Position numbers and translations under genes: made by a program. Below, in pieces: positions 1 through 7,562 of a stretch of DNA of 21,166 bases. How positions within the stretch are numbered: the first letter of the stretch is position 1; every line of letters starts with the position of its first letter. The notes beneath the pieces were generated by a model. That model saw nothing but the letters and a program-made list of their open reading frames with translations, was not told the origin of the DNA and made no database searches. The stretch is taken from assembly GCA_040757355.1 (NCBI GenBank), contig JBFLWY010000039.1:1-21166 (forward strand), in the 5' to 3' direction. The stretch is from DTYU01 sp040757355. GTDB lineage: Bacteria; Bacillota; Desulfotomaculia; Desulfotomaculales; Ammonificaceae.

Positions 1-241
1 AGCGCTTTGGAGTTTCCAGTTCAATGTGGGTCTATCCTCTTCGCAAAAGCGCCTATACAGGCTCTCTTAAGGAATTTGTTACCCGCACCCCCCCGCACTC
101 AATGCAACCTTCGTACTTGAAAACGCCGCCACTTCTTTAAGCCTAAATGAACCTTTCCTCTTCGAAGCTCAAAAGCTACATTGAGTGCGGGGTCATGCTT
201 CACCACTGTTCAGTTTTCAAAGACCGTCTTAAAGCGACAAC
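1..241 (-). other. Probable rRNA-operon leader region, partial (runs off the left edge)
   Basis: No credible protein gene lies in 1-481. On the minus strand, two tandem sigma-A promoters (356-385 and 248-276) are followed by a boxA-like site (206-222) and then at least 200 nt of untranslated leader towards position 1. The leader contains a perfect 14-bp inverted repeat (91-104 with 179-192) and a 7-bp one (2-8 with 47-53). Tandem promoters, boxA and a folded leader are the known arrangement upstream of 16S rRNA in Firmicutes. The 16S gene itself is not inside the window, because no 16S 5'-end sequence is visible, so its presence just beyond the edge is inference. A tRNA or other stable-RNA operon is the main alternative. 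Confidence 0.6.
206..222 (-). promoter_or_regulatory. boxA-like antitermination site of a stable-RNA operon
   Basis: Read on the minus strand, the sequence is CTTTGAAAACTGAACAG, preceded by GGT. It closely resembles the TTTGAAAACTgAACA block carried by Firmicutes rRNA leaders and spacers, whose TCTTTGAAA part is the NusB/NusE-binding boxA. It lies about 20-40 nt downstream of the start predicted from the second tandem promoter, which is the expected place. Identification rests on remembered consensus, not on an alignment. Confidence 0.65.
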
Positions 242-247
242 ATTTTA

Positions 248-276
248 ATTTTATTACTCCCGCGCCGCTAAGTCAA
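248..276 (-). promoter_or_regulatory. Sigma-A promoter P2 of the probable rRNA operon
   Basis: On the minus strand TTGACT (271-276) and TAAAAT (248-253) are separated by 17 bp. This is a near-consensus housekeeping promoter pointing to the left edge. It lies about 100 bp downstream of P1 and just upstream of the boxA-like site. No reading frame follows it within the window, which supports a stable-RNA target. Confidence 0.7.
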
Positions 277-355
277 GATTCATTTTTGCAGGTACGCATA
301 AAAACCACGTCTATTTCCACACCTGAAAACCTCAGTCTTAACGAGCGCAGTTTAA

Positions 356-385
356 AATATAGCATAGCCCCCCAAACCATGTCAA
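356..385 (-). promoter_or_regulatory. Sigma-A promoter P1 of the probable rRNA operon
   Basis: On the minus strand a perfect TTGACA (380-385) and TATATT (356-361) are 18 bp apart, and TGC precedes the -10 as in an extended -10. A-tracts upstream (about 408-432 on this strand) could act as an UP element, though they sit a little further out than usual. P1 lies 97 bp past the stop of yunB and fires in the same direction. Confidence 0.7.
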
Positions 386-481
386 CGTCTTAATGGACTG
401 CCCATAACTTTTTTTAATTATTTTTCCTTTTTGCCCTAAAAACAACTCGCTCAACTTTGCTGTTTAAAACGCAGGCCTTTT

Positions 482-1132
482 CTACTTCGGCTGGAGTAAT
501 TCCGTAATACCCGGCACATTGACAAAAGTATTCGGCACAGTCCCTATAATGATATTCTCAACAATCGGTATATCGGCCGCAACGCGGGTTTCTTTTCGCT
601 GTAATGGAATAACGATACGTACCTTTGCATCGAGATGCAGAAAAAAGCGGTGCCGCGTCTGGTTTATCCCGGCTGACTCAAATTTGTCAAGCATGCCCAC
701 CTTGACTGATCCAACCGGGACAATACCCACTTTAATGTCGGGGCCGTAATTCGCCAGGAGCTGACTGCCGGTAATCTGTCCCAGTGGAATGCCGAAGTCT
801 TCGTCCTTCAGACGCGCAAGTGCCCCCTCCGTTGTAATTGCTACATCGGCGGCCACTTCAGTGATCTTTACCGTGTTGGCCTGAATTAATACCACCCGTC
901 CTTCATTATCCTTATGGACTTCTATCAGGTCTTCATACGTCAGGTTTTGCTTGGAGATCTCTTTGCGCACCGCATCGTTTACCGCCGTGACAGCCATCTG
1001 GACCGCCTTTGCCTCGGCAAAAGCCATGATGGTATTAAATAGAGTATACTCCGCAAAAAGAAAACCCAACCCGCACAGTGCGAGCACAAAAAGCAACCAA
1101 ATGGCGGGACGCATCCGCCGCCTTCGGAACAA
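482..1132 (-). CDS. yunB: Sporulation protein YunB
   Basis: 216-residue protein with a basic N-terminus (FRRRRMR), one membrane segment at about residues 9-27 and an extracytoplasmic remainder, matching the YunB family in length and layout. Family hallmarks visible are ANYGP near residue 128, IVPVGSVKV, FESAGINQTRHR near 153-164 and the late PIVENIIIGTVP stretch. In Bacillus, yunB is a mother-cell sporulation gene (sigma-E regulon) needed for efficient spore formation; its biochemical role is unknown. The start is a TTG at 1130-1132 behind a GGGGGGA ribosome-binding site; an ATG six codons later (1112-1114) is possible. A probable terminator separates it from tyrS, so it should have its own promoter, but I found no convincing sigma-E match. 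A TATA-like CATATATT lies upstream without a well-spaced partner. Confidence 0.9.
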   Translation of the reverse strand: MFRRRRMRPAIWLLFVLALCGLGFLFAEYTLFNTIMAFAEAKAVQMAVTAVNDAVRKEISKQNLTYEDLIEVHKDNEGRVVLIQANTVKITEVAADVAITTEGALARLKDEDFGIPLGQITGSQLLANYGPDIKVGIVPVGSVKVGMLDKFESAGINQTRHRFFLHLDAKVRIVIPLQRKETRVAADIPIVENIIIGTVPNTFVNVPGITELLQPK

Positions 1133-1273
1133 GTGATTCCCCCCGTAGCACCCCTTCTACAAAAATATATGAAGCGCACCAGGGCCAACGTGTATTTATT
1201 TCTGAAGCTAAACGTAATCGAGTACAAGCAGAAATGCGGCAAAAGAATTACTTGCCAGTAGAAGTAAAGAGGG

Positions 1274-1310
1274 AAGGGCCGGCTGCGAACAACGTTACTG
1301 GCTGGCCCTT
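1274..1310 (-). terminator. Probable terminator of tyrS
   Basis: Immediately after the tyrS stop the minus strand carries AAGGGCC, a loop containing a further GC pair, and GGCCCTT: a 7-bp stem extended past one mismatch. The following tract is only moderately U-rich (CCCTCTTTACTTCT), so termination may be incomplete. Confidence 0.45.
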
Positions 1311-2534
1311 TTACCTAGCCCCCAGACGGACAAATCTTCTTCTGCCGATGCGGATAACAGCTCCGTGGATGGGGGAGATTTTTGCGTTCGGGTCGGATAC
1401 CTTTACCTCGTTAAGGTACACCCCGCCCTGCGTAATCAAACGGCGAGCCTCGCTCGTACTCGGAACTAAACCGGTCGAGACCAGCAGCCTTGGCAGGTAG
1501 ACAAGGCCGTCCTCGACCATTTCTTTAGGTACTACGTATTCCGGGATATCACTGGGCAACTCGCGCTCCCGGAAAACGCGGACAAACTCGGCCTCGGCCT
1601 TTTCCGCCGCCTTAACGGAATGAAACTGACTGACGACCTCCCGCGCCAGCCGCATCTTTGCATCACGGGGGTGGATGCTGCCGTCCCTCAGTCCAGCAGC
1701 CATGGCTGCCAGTTCTTCCGCAGGCACCGGAGTTACCAGTTCCAGGTACCGTAAAACCAGCTCATCGGGCAAAGACATCAACTTACCGTACATCGCTTCG
1801 GGTTCTTCGGTTATCCCTACATAATTCCCGAGGCTCTTGGACATTTTTTGTACCCCGTCGAGCCCTTCGAGGATGGGCATTGTAATGGCCACCTGCGGCT
1901 CCTGCCCGTAAGCGGACTGAAGTGTACGCCCCATTAACAGGTTGAACCGCTGGTCGGTCCCGCCAAGCTCCACGTCAGCACCGAGCGCAACCGAGTCGTA
2001 ACCCTGCATCAACGGGTAGAAGAACTCGTGAATGGAAATGGGCAAACCGGCCTTGTAGCGCTTGCTGAAGTCCTCCCGTTCCAGCATCCGGGCGACCGTG
2101 TAATTAGCGGCAAGCTGGATTATTTCTGCGAAAGTCAATGGGGCAAGCCAGGAACTATTAAAGACCATTTGGGTCCTGTCAGGGTCTAAAACCTTGAAAA
2201 TCTGTTCCTTGTAAGTCTGAGCGTTCGCCATCACCTCTTCCTCGCTGAGCTGCTTCCGGGTTTCGGTTTTACCTGAGGGGTCGCCGATCCTGGCTGTGAA
2301 GTCGCCGATGATGATAATAACCTGGTGTCCGAGGTCCTGAAACTGCCGCATCTTTTGGAGTACCACCGTATGGCCGAGATGGATGTCGGGAGCCGTCGGG
2401 TCAAGACCGAGCTTCACCTTAAGGGGTTGTCCGGTCTCTTTTGCCCGTGCAAGCTTCTTTTCTAATTCCTCTTCCAGAATGATTTCAGCAACACCCCGGC
2501 GAATAATCGCGATCTGCTCTGCAGCGTTCTTCAC
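1311..2534 (-). CDS. tyrS: Tyrosyl-tRNA synthetase
   Basis: Class I aminoacyl-tRNA synthetase that charges tRNA-Tyr with tyrosine in the cytoplasm. 407 residues, the usual length. Visible motifs are HLGH at 52-55 (HIGH signature), YD at 179-180 and GGTDQ at 191-195 in the tyrosine pocket, KMSKS at 230-234, and a C-terminal S4 RNA-binding domain from about 340. The exact KMSKS and the LGLDPTAPDIHLGH context place it in the TyrZ-like branch rather than the branch of E. coli TyrS. The chosen start is GTG at 2532-2534, preceded by GGAGG at 7-bp spacing. The frame stays open upstream to 2786, but that extension would overlap the divergent PBP gene and lacks family similarity. A strong promoter lies 40 bp upstream, leaving no room for a T-box leader. 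Confidence 0.96.
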   Translation of the reverse strand: MKNAAEQIAIIRRGVAEIILEEELEKKLARAKETGQPLKVKLGLDPTAPDIHLGHTVVLQKMRQFQDLGHQVIIIIGDFTARIGDPSGKTETRKQLSEEEVMANAQTYKEQIFKVLDPDRTQMVFNSSWLAPLTFAEIIQLAANYTVARMLEREDFSKRYKAGLPISIHEFFYPLMQGYDSVALGADVELGGTDQRFNLLMGRTLQSAYGQEPQVAITMPILEGLDGVQKMSKSLGNYVGITEEPEAMYGKLMSLPDELVLRYLELVTPVPAEELAAMAAGLRDGSIHPRDAKMRLAREVVSQFHSVKAAEKAEAEFVRVFRERELPSDIPEYVVPKEMVEDGLVYLPRLLVSTGLVPSTSEARRLITQGGVYLNEVKVSDPNAKISPIHGAVIRIGRRRFVRLGAR

Positions 2535-2577
2535 ATCTGTTCCTCCGCTTTTGCCGCGAATTGACAATATTATAGCA

Positions 2578-2606
2578 ATTATAGCAGGCTGCCGGTGTAC
2601 TGACAA
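2578..2606 (-). promoter_or_regulatory. Sigma-A promoter of tyrS
   Basis: On the minus strand TTGTCA (2601-2606) and a perfect TATAAT (2578-2583) are 17 bp apart. Predicted transcription starts near 2571, giving an untranslated leader of only about 37 nt, which contains the GGAGG site for the GTG start. A second TATAAT (2569-2574) overlaps the start region but lacks a -35. Confidence 0.75.
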
Positions 2607-2625
2607 GAAACGTATCGCCCGTCTG

Positions 2626-2654
2626 TTTAAGAAGGTTGAGGAATATGTTATAAT
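2626..2654 (+). promoter_or_regulatory. Promoter of the PBP-fakA-fakB run
   Basis: A perfect extended -10, TGTTATAAT, ends at 2654. The -35 position holds only TTTAAG (2626-2631) at 17-bp spacing, so activity would rely on the extended -10. It is back-to-back with the tyrS promoter, with 19 bp between the two -35 elements, so the two could compete. Confidence 0.5.
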
Positions 2655-2688
2655 TTTGCCGACTACCTTACCAAAGTGAGGCGGTTTA

Positions 2689-4989
2689 GTGGCCAATAAT
2701 AAATCCAAAAAGAAGAAGCGCCGGCGGTTAAACCCGTGGCGTCTGGCACTTCTTCTGGCGCTGCTTTTGCTTTTTTTGATCGGCATCGGCAGTGCCGGTG
2801 CTGTAGTTTACAGCCTGAAGGATATTCCCGTTTTTGATCCGAAGCGGCTGGAAGGCTCCTATTCGACACTGCTTTACGACAGGCACGGCAAGTTCATTAC
2901 CGAAATAGGAACTCAGAACCGTATTCCGGTAAAACTGAGTGCCATTCCGCTTAAGGTTCAGAACGCATTTTTAGCCGCGGAGGATGTGCGTTTCTACGAA
3001 CACATGGGCGTGGACGTGCGCGCCATCGCCCGTGCCCTCTACCACAACGTCAGGGGCGGCGGAATAATTGAAGGCGGCAGCACCATCACCCAGCAACTGG
3101 CTAGAAACTGCTTCCTGAACCTTGAACAGACCCTTAAGCGCAAGATTCAGGAGGCGATTCTTGCGGTGGAAATTGAAAGACACTACCGGAAACAGGAGAT
3201 TCTTGAACTCTACCTCAACCACATGTATTTCGGCGAAGGCGCCTATGGGATTCAAGCTGCTTCACGGACCTATTTCAACAAGGATGTAAATTCGCTGACG
3301 GTATCTGAAGGTGCTCTTCTGGCTGCTGTTCTCAAAGGACCGTCTCTTTACTCCCCTATTCGCAACCCGGAGGGAGCCCTCAACCGTAGAAACGTCATCC
3401 TCACAAGCATGGCGCGCTATGGTTTCATTTCCGACGAAGAAGCACAAGCGGCAAAAGCTGAACCTTTAGGGCTCAACCCCGGCACAAACAGCCGGAACGG
3501 TTACCCCTACCCGTATTTTGTCGACTACGTCACCGACCAGCTTGTCGATAAATACGGTGTCAACCAGGTTTTTCGGGGAGGACTCCGGGTTTATACCACC
3601 CTTGACCCGAAGATTCAGGAAATCGCCGAACAGGCGCTCCAAAACGAAAAGAATTTCCCGGTATCGGCCAGGGATAGTGAAGGGCGTATCCAGCCCCAGG
3701 GAGCGGTGGTGGTACTTGACCCTCACACCGGTCATATCAAAGCCCTGGTCGGGGGACGGGAACACACACACCAGCGGGGTCTCAACCGCGCCACAGACAT
3801 TTACCGGCAGCCCGGTTCCGCCTTTAAACCCATCATCGCCTACGGACCGGCGATCGAATACCTCGGCTACGGACCGGCCACCGTCGTCGACGACATTCCC
3901 GTTACCTTCGGCGATTATAAGCCCAAGAACTACGACGGAGGTTATAGGGGTCTAATCACCCTCCGCACGGCCTTGACACACTCCATCAACATCCCCGCAG
4001 TAAAACTGTTAAAAGAGGTGGGGCTGAACCAGGCAACGGATTTCGCTTCCCGGCTGGGTTTTACTTTTTCACCAGGCGAGGAAGGATTGAGCCTGGCCCT
4101 GGGCGGAGTCCATAAAGGAGTTACCCCGCTCGAGATGGCTCAGGCTTATGCCGTCTTCGCGAACCAGGGAGTTTACGTGACACCTACAGCGATCACTAAG
4201 GTTAAGACCAGAGACGACACCATCCTTGATGACTTTACTCCCAAAAGGAGCCGGGTAATGAAAGCCACCACGGCATACCTTGTTACCGATATGTTGCGCT
4301 CCGCCGTGGATTACGGAACAGGAAGCCGGGCACGGCTGGGATCCCGTCCCGTGGCAGGTAAAACCGGTACCACAGATGAGAGCAAGGACATCTGGTTCTG
4401 CGGTTATACGCCGGAACTTGTAGGCGTGGTGTGGATCGGCCACGATTCACCGCAAAAGATGCCGCGAGAATACGGGGGACGCTACCCCGCCATGATCTGG
4501 CGCGAGATCATGAGTAATGCACTAAAAGACACGCCGGTACAGAACTTCCCGCGACCGTCGGGAATTGTTACGGCAACTGTGGACAGCAAGTCAGGACTTT
4601 TACCGGGACCTTTAACACCGCCTGAACACCAGGTCACTGACCTTTTTGCACAGGGGACGGTTCCTACGAGAACCGACGATACTCACGTTCTCGCGGAGAT
4701 CTGTGTTACCTCAGGGCTGCTGGCAAACGAATACTGCCCCGAACGTTTGACCAAGGTCGCAATTAAGCTGCCGTACAGTGTTCCAGCCTTTGTTAAGGAC
4801 TACGATGAGAGGATGCCTGCGGAAACCTGTAACATCCACAGCGGTACGCCTCCGTTAGGTGAGGAAACAGGCGGTGAATTCCCGCCGCCGGAGGAGGGAG
4901 TTGGCGGGCAGCCAACCGAAACTGAGGGGCCGCCGACAGGTCCTATGGAGAAAAGGGGGCAAAGGGAAGGAGATTTCCCTTGGCGGTAG
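2689..4989 (+). CDS. Class A penicillin-binding protein (PBP1a type), bifunctional peptidoglycan synthase
   Basis: Polymerises lipid II into glycan strands and cross-links the stem peptides on the outer face of the membrane. 766 residues. The N-terminus is short and very basic, followed by one membrane anchor (about 18-41). The GT51 domain (about 55-235) has the catalytic Glu in EDVRFYEH (E98) and the GGSTITQQ motif at 129-136. The transpeptidase domain has SAFK with nucleophile S377, SIN at 432-434 and KTG at 558-560, so both active sites look intact. The C-terminal tail (from about 720) is Pro/Gly/Glu-rich and probably disordered. The start is GTG with GAGG about 7 bp upstream. The 3' end overlaps fakA by 10 bp, so the two are likely translationally coupled. 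This is the ponA/pbpF/mrcA family; I cannot choose the orthologue. Confidence 0.95.
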   Translation: MANNKSKKKKRRRLNPWRLALLLALLLLFLIGIGSAGAVVYSLKDIPVFDPKRLEGSYSTLLYDRHGKFITEIGTQNRIPVKLSAIPLKVQNAFLAAEDVRFYEHMGVDVRAIARALYHNVRGGGIIEGGSTITQQLARNCFLNLEQTLKRKIQEAILAVEIERHYRKQEILELYLNHMYFGEGAYGIQAASRTYFNKDVNSLTVSEGALLAAVLKGPSLYSPIRNPEGALNRRNVILTSMARYGFISDEEAQAAKAEPLGLNPGTNSRNGYPYPYFVDYVTDQLVDKYGVNQVFRGGLRVYTTLDPKIQEIAEQALQNEKNFPVSARDSEGRIQPQGAVVVLDPHTGHIKALVGGREHTHQRGLNRATDIYRQPGSAFKPIIAYGPAIEYLGYGPATVVDDIPVTFGDYKPKNYDGGYRGLITLRTALTHSINIPAVKLLKEVGLNQATDFASRLGFTFSPGEEGLSLALGGVHKGVTPLEMAQAYAVFANQGVYVTPTAITKVKTRDDTILDDFTPKRSRVMKATTAYLVTDMLRSAVDYGTGSRARLGSRPVAGKTGTTDESKDIWFCGYTPELVGVVWIGHDSPQKMPREYGGRYPAMIWREIMSNALKDTPVQNFPRPSGIVTATVDSKSGLLPGPLTPPEHQVTDLFAQGTVPTRTDDTHVLAEICVTSGLLANEYCPERLTKVAIKLPYSVPAFVKDYDERMPAETCNIHSGTPPLGEETGGEFPPPEEGVGGQPTETEGPPTGPMEKRGQREGDFPWR

Positions 4990-6596
4990 AAAGCATTGAC
5001 GGTATATTACTGGCAAAAATACTCAAAGGTGCTCTTGAATGGTTGAACCGGCACCGCCGGGAGATTGATGCCCTTAATGTATTCCCCGTACCGGACGGCG
5101 ATACCGGTTCAAACATGCATGCTACCCTCGAAGCCGCCGTAGCGGCGCTAAGTGAACCGCCACCGGGCGAGATCGCAGCAGTAGCGGAAACAGCGGCGCG
5201 GGGTGCGCTTATGGGCGCTCGCGGGAATTCCGGGGTGATCCTTTCACAAGTAATGCAGGGATTTGCCTCAGCCCTGAAAGGGGAAAAGGCTGCAGACGTT
5301 CAGGATATTGCCGTCGCTTTGGCCGCCGGAGCCGACTTAGCATACCGGGCGGTAAGCAATCCGGTCGAAGGAACAATTCTTACAGTCGTCAGAGACGCGG
5401 CCCGGGAAGCTCACGCCACAACCTACCGGAGCCGCAACCTTTTACGCCTGCTGTCTTACATTCTCAAGGCGGCGACCCGCAGCCTCGCGCAAACGCCTGA
5501 ACTTTTACCGGTCTTGAAAGAAGCCGGGGTGGTTGACGCCGGCGGGCGGGGTTTCACCGCTATTCTTGAGGGAGCATTCCAAGCGGCAATACAACGGCCG
5601 CATCCCGACTGCGTTTCCCCCCTTCCCGTTTTGACAGCCCGGCCCGCCACACAGCAAGGAATAAAACAATCGGTTCTTGCTGCACAGGCCACAGAAAGTA
5701 TAAATTTTACGTATTGCACCGAGTTTTTGTTAAAGAGCCGCAATCCCGACGCTGAAGCGCTGAAAGAGAATCTGGCCCGGTACGGCGACTGCCTGCTGAT
5801 CGCGGGGGAAAAGGATGTCCTTCGCATCCATATTCACACCGATCACCCAGGGAACGTCCTTGAGGAAGGGCTAAAACATGGTTCTTTACATGACATACGG
5901 ATAAATAACATGCGCGATCAACACGAGGAAGCAGTTAAGTTGCCAAACAGCGTTGCAGTAGTGGCGGTAGTGTTAGGGGATGGTTTTACTGAGCTTTTCG
6001 CCAATCTCGGCGCGTTCGTGGTTCCAGGTGGTCAGACGATGAACCCGAGTGCCGGAGAGATAGCCTCAATAGTTGCAAAAGCTACCGCCCGGGCAGTGAT
6101 CGTCCTCCCCAATAACCCGAATGTCATTCTGACTGCCAAACAGGTTAAAGACCTGGTTTCCACAGAAGTGCACATTGTCCCCACCACCACGATGCCCCAG
6201 GGTCTGACGGCGCTGCTTGCCTTTAACCCTGAAGAGGATACCCTGAAAAACGTTACGCACATGACAGGAGCAGCTAAGAATGTTGTCACGGCGGAGATTA
6301 CTCGCGCTGTAAAAACCGCGAGAATAGGGGAGAGGACAGTTAAGGAGAAGGATTTCATTGCGCTCGTAGGCGACTCTCTCGTAGCCTGCGGGAACGACCT
6401 TGCCGAAGTCACCGTCGAGGCCGCCGAAAAAATCGCTGCAAACAAGGACGTTGTCACCCTTTACCGGGGGGAAGGCTTAGAACCAGCCTTCTCAGAACTT
6501 ATCGCCGCCCGTCTGGCGGAAGTCCTCCCCGAAGCGGAAGTTGAGGTGCAGTACGGGGGGCAGCCTCACTATCAGTTGCTGGTCGCCGCAGAATAA
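4980..6596 (+). CDS. fakA: Fatty acid kinase subunit FakA (DhaL/YloV family)
   Basis: ATP-binding kinase subunit that phosphorylates fatty acids presented by FakB, feeding exogenous or recycled fatty acids into phospholipid synthesis. 538 residues, as usual for the family. The N-terminal DhaL nucleotide-binding domain (about 1-205) carries NVFPVPDGDTGSNM with Mg-binding D39 and D41, GARGNSG at 79-85, and DAGGRG at 186-191. The middle domain has C246, H284 and H286, positions that match the zinc ligands of characterised FakA. The C-terminal domain (about 320-538) is EDD/FakB-like. The TTG start has AAGGAG at 7-bp spacing and lies inside the end of the PBP gene. Its immediate neighbour is a FakB homologue, which supports the fatty-acid role. 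The usual Firmicutes partner upstream, asp23/yloU, is absent; a PBP gene takes that place. Confidence 0.92.
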   Translation: MAVESIDGILLAKILKGALEWLNRHRREIDALNVFPVPDGDTGSNMHATLEAAVAALSEPPPGEIAAVAETAARGALMGARGNSGVILSQVMQGFASALKGEKAADVQDIAVALAAGADLAYRAVSNPVEGTILTVVRDAAREAHATTYRSRNLLRLLSYILKAATRSLAQTPELLPVLKEAGVVDAGGRGFTAILEGAFQAAIQRPHPDCVSPLPVLTARPATQQGIKQSVLAAQATESINFTYCTEFLLKSRNPDAEALKENLARYGDCLLIAGEKDVLRIHIHTDHPGNVLEEGLKHGSLHDIRINNMRDQHEEAVKLPNSVAVVAVVLGDGFTELFANLGAFVVPGGQTMNPSAGEIASIVAKATARAVIVLPNNPNVILTAKQVKDLVSTEVHIVPTTTMPQGLTALLAFNPEEDTLKNVTHMTGAAKNVVTAEITRAVKTARIGERTVKEKDFIALVGDSLVACGNDLAEVTVEAAEKIAANKDVVTLYRGEGLEPAFSELIAARLAEVLPEAEVEVQYGGQPHYQLLVAAE

Positions 6597-6611
6597 AGGG
6601 AGGAAACGCCT

Positions 6612-7457
6612 TTGCCCGAAGTCGCCATCGTCACCGACAGCACCGCCGACCTTCCTGCCGGTATAGCAAAAGAGCTGGGAATTACAGTGGTACCTTTAAA
6701 GGTAATCTTCGGGCGGGAAATTTACCGTGACGGAGTTGACATCGATCTCACTGCCTTCTACCAACGCATGCTGGCAGGTGAAATAGCCACCACCTCGCAG
6801 CCTTCGCCCGGTGAGTTCGAGGCTGTTTATCGTAATCTGACAACTAGCGCAAAGAGCATAATCTCCATCCATATATCCCGCGACCTGAGCGGGACGGTTA
6901 ACGCCGCCGAAGCCGGACGTTCCTTACTGCCGGACGCCGACATAACGGTGATTGATTCAAGGCTCGTGGCCGGGGCGCTTGGGTTCCTTGTACGTGCTGC
7001 CGCTGAGGCCGCCTTGGAAGGCAAAACGCGGGGCGAAGTGCTCTCCCTGGTTATGAACCTTATGCCGGTAATCCGCGTTTTCTTCTGTGTGGAGTCCCTT
7101 GAATACCTCCGGCGGGGTGGACGCATCGGCGGTGCTCAAGCTCTCCTCGGGACGATCCTTAATATCAAACCCATCCTATGTCTCGATGGAGGAATTATCC
7201 GGCCGTTTGAAAAGGTGCGCGGGCAAAAGGCGGCACTCCGCCGTCTTGCGGAAATCGTGTTAGATCGGGCCGGGCAAAACCCAGTAATGTGCCAGGTTCT
7301 TCATGCAAACAACCCGGATGCAGCAGACGCACTCGTCGGTCTTTTGGGTCAACTTCCGAACGGAAGCAAGGTAGAAGTCGGCATGATCGGTTCAGTCGTA
7401 GGCGCACATACTGGTCCAGGAGTTATCGGGGCGGTGTATTATCATATAGTGTCATAA
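6612..7457 (+). CDS. fakB: DegV family fatty-acid-binding protein (FakB)
   Basis: Binds a fatty acid and hands its carboxylate to FakA for phosphorylation. 281 residues, normal for DegV proteins. Visible family features are VTDSTADLP at 7-15, TTSQPSPGEF at 60-69, SRDLSGTVNAA near 89-99 (S93 aligns with the fatty-acid carboxylate-binding serine), RRGGRIGG near 165-172, and GAHTGPGVIG near the C-terminus. The TTG start is preceded by GGAGG at about 7-bp spacing, 15 bp after the fakA stop, so the two are certainly co-transcribed. The fatty-acid chain preference cannot be read from sequence. A 9-bp AT-only inverted repeat follows the stop. Confidence 0.92.
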   Translation: MPEVAIVTDSTADLPAGIAKELGITVVPLKVIFGREIYRDGVDIDLTAFYQRMLAGEIATTSQPSPGEFEAVYRNLTTSAKSIISIHISRDLSGTVNAAEAGRSLLPDADITVIDSRLVAGALGFLVRAAAEAALEGKTRGEVLSLVMNLMPVIRVFFCVESLEYLRRGGRIGGAQALLGTILNIKPILCLDGGIIRPFEKVRGQKAALRRLAEIVLDRAGQNPVMCQVLHANNPDAADALVGLLGQLPNGSKVEVGMIGSVVGAHTGPGVIGAVYYHIVS

Positions 7458-7463
7458 CGGTGA

Positions 7464-7484
7464 TAAAATTTTCTGAAAATTTTA
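7464..7484. repeat. AT-only perfect inverted repeat after fakB
   Basis: TAAAATTTT and AAAATTTTA are separated by CTG, 6 bp past the fakB stop. It contains no G or C in the stem and no following U-run, so it is not a standard terminator. It could be a weak RNA hairpin, an mRNA-end stabiliser or a protein-binding site in front of the cysteine-synthase gene. Confidence 0.5.
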
Positions 7485-7562
7485 CCCCGGCCTACAAAAG
7501 GATTTCGGGTTAATAATGGCGAAAGCACTTTTACAGCATCGAGGAAAAGGTAGCGGTAGCTC

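Noticed and set aside
181..393. 70-codon plus-strand frame at the left end
   Set aside because: No ribosome-binding site, no recognisable protein, and it runs across two minus-strand promoters and a boxA-like site that explain the region better.
1133..1273. Sigma-E promoter for yunB (CATATATT near 1164-1171 on the minus strand)
   Set aside because: The nearest -35-like ATA is about 21 bp away, which is too far for the known spacing.
2535..2786. N-terminal extension of tyrS by 84 codons
   Set aside because: It would cover both divergent promoters and the PBP start; the GTG at 2534 has an ideal ribosome-binding site and gives the normal family length.
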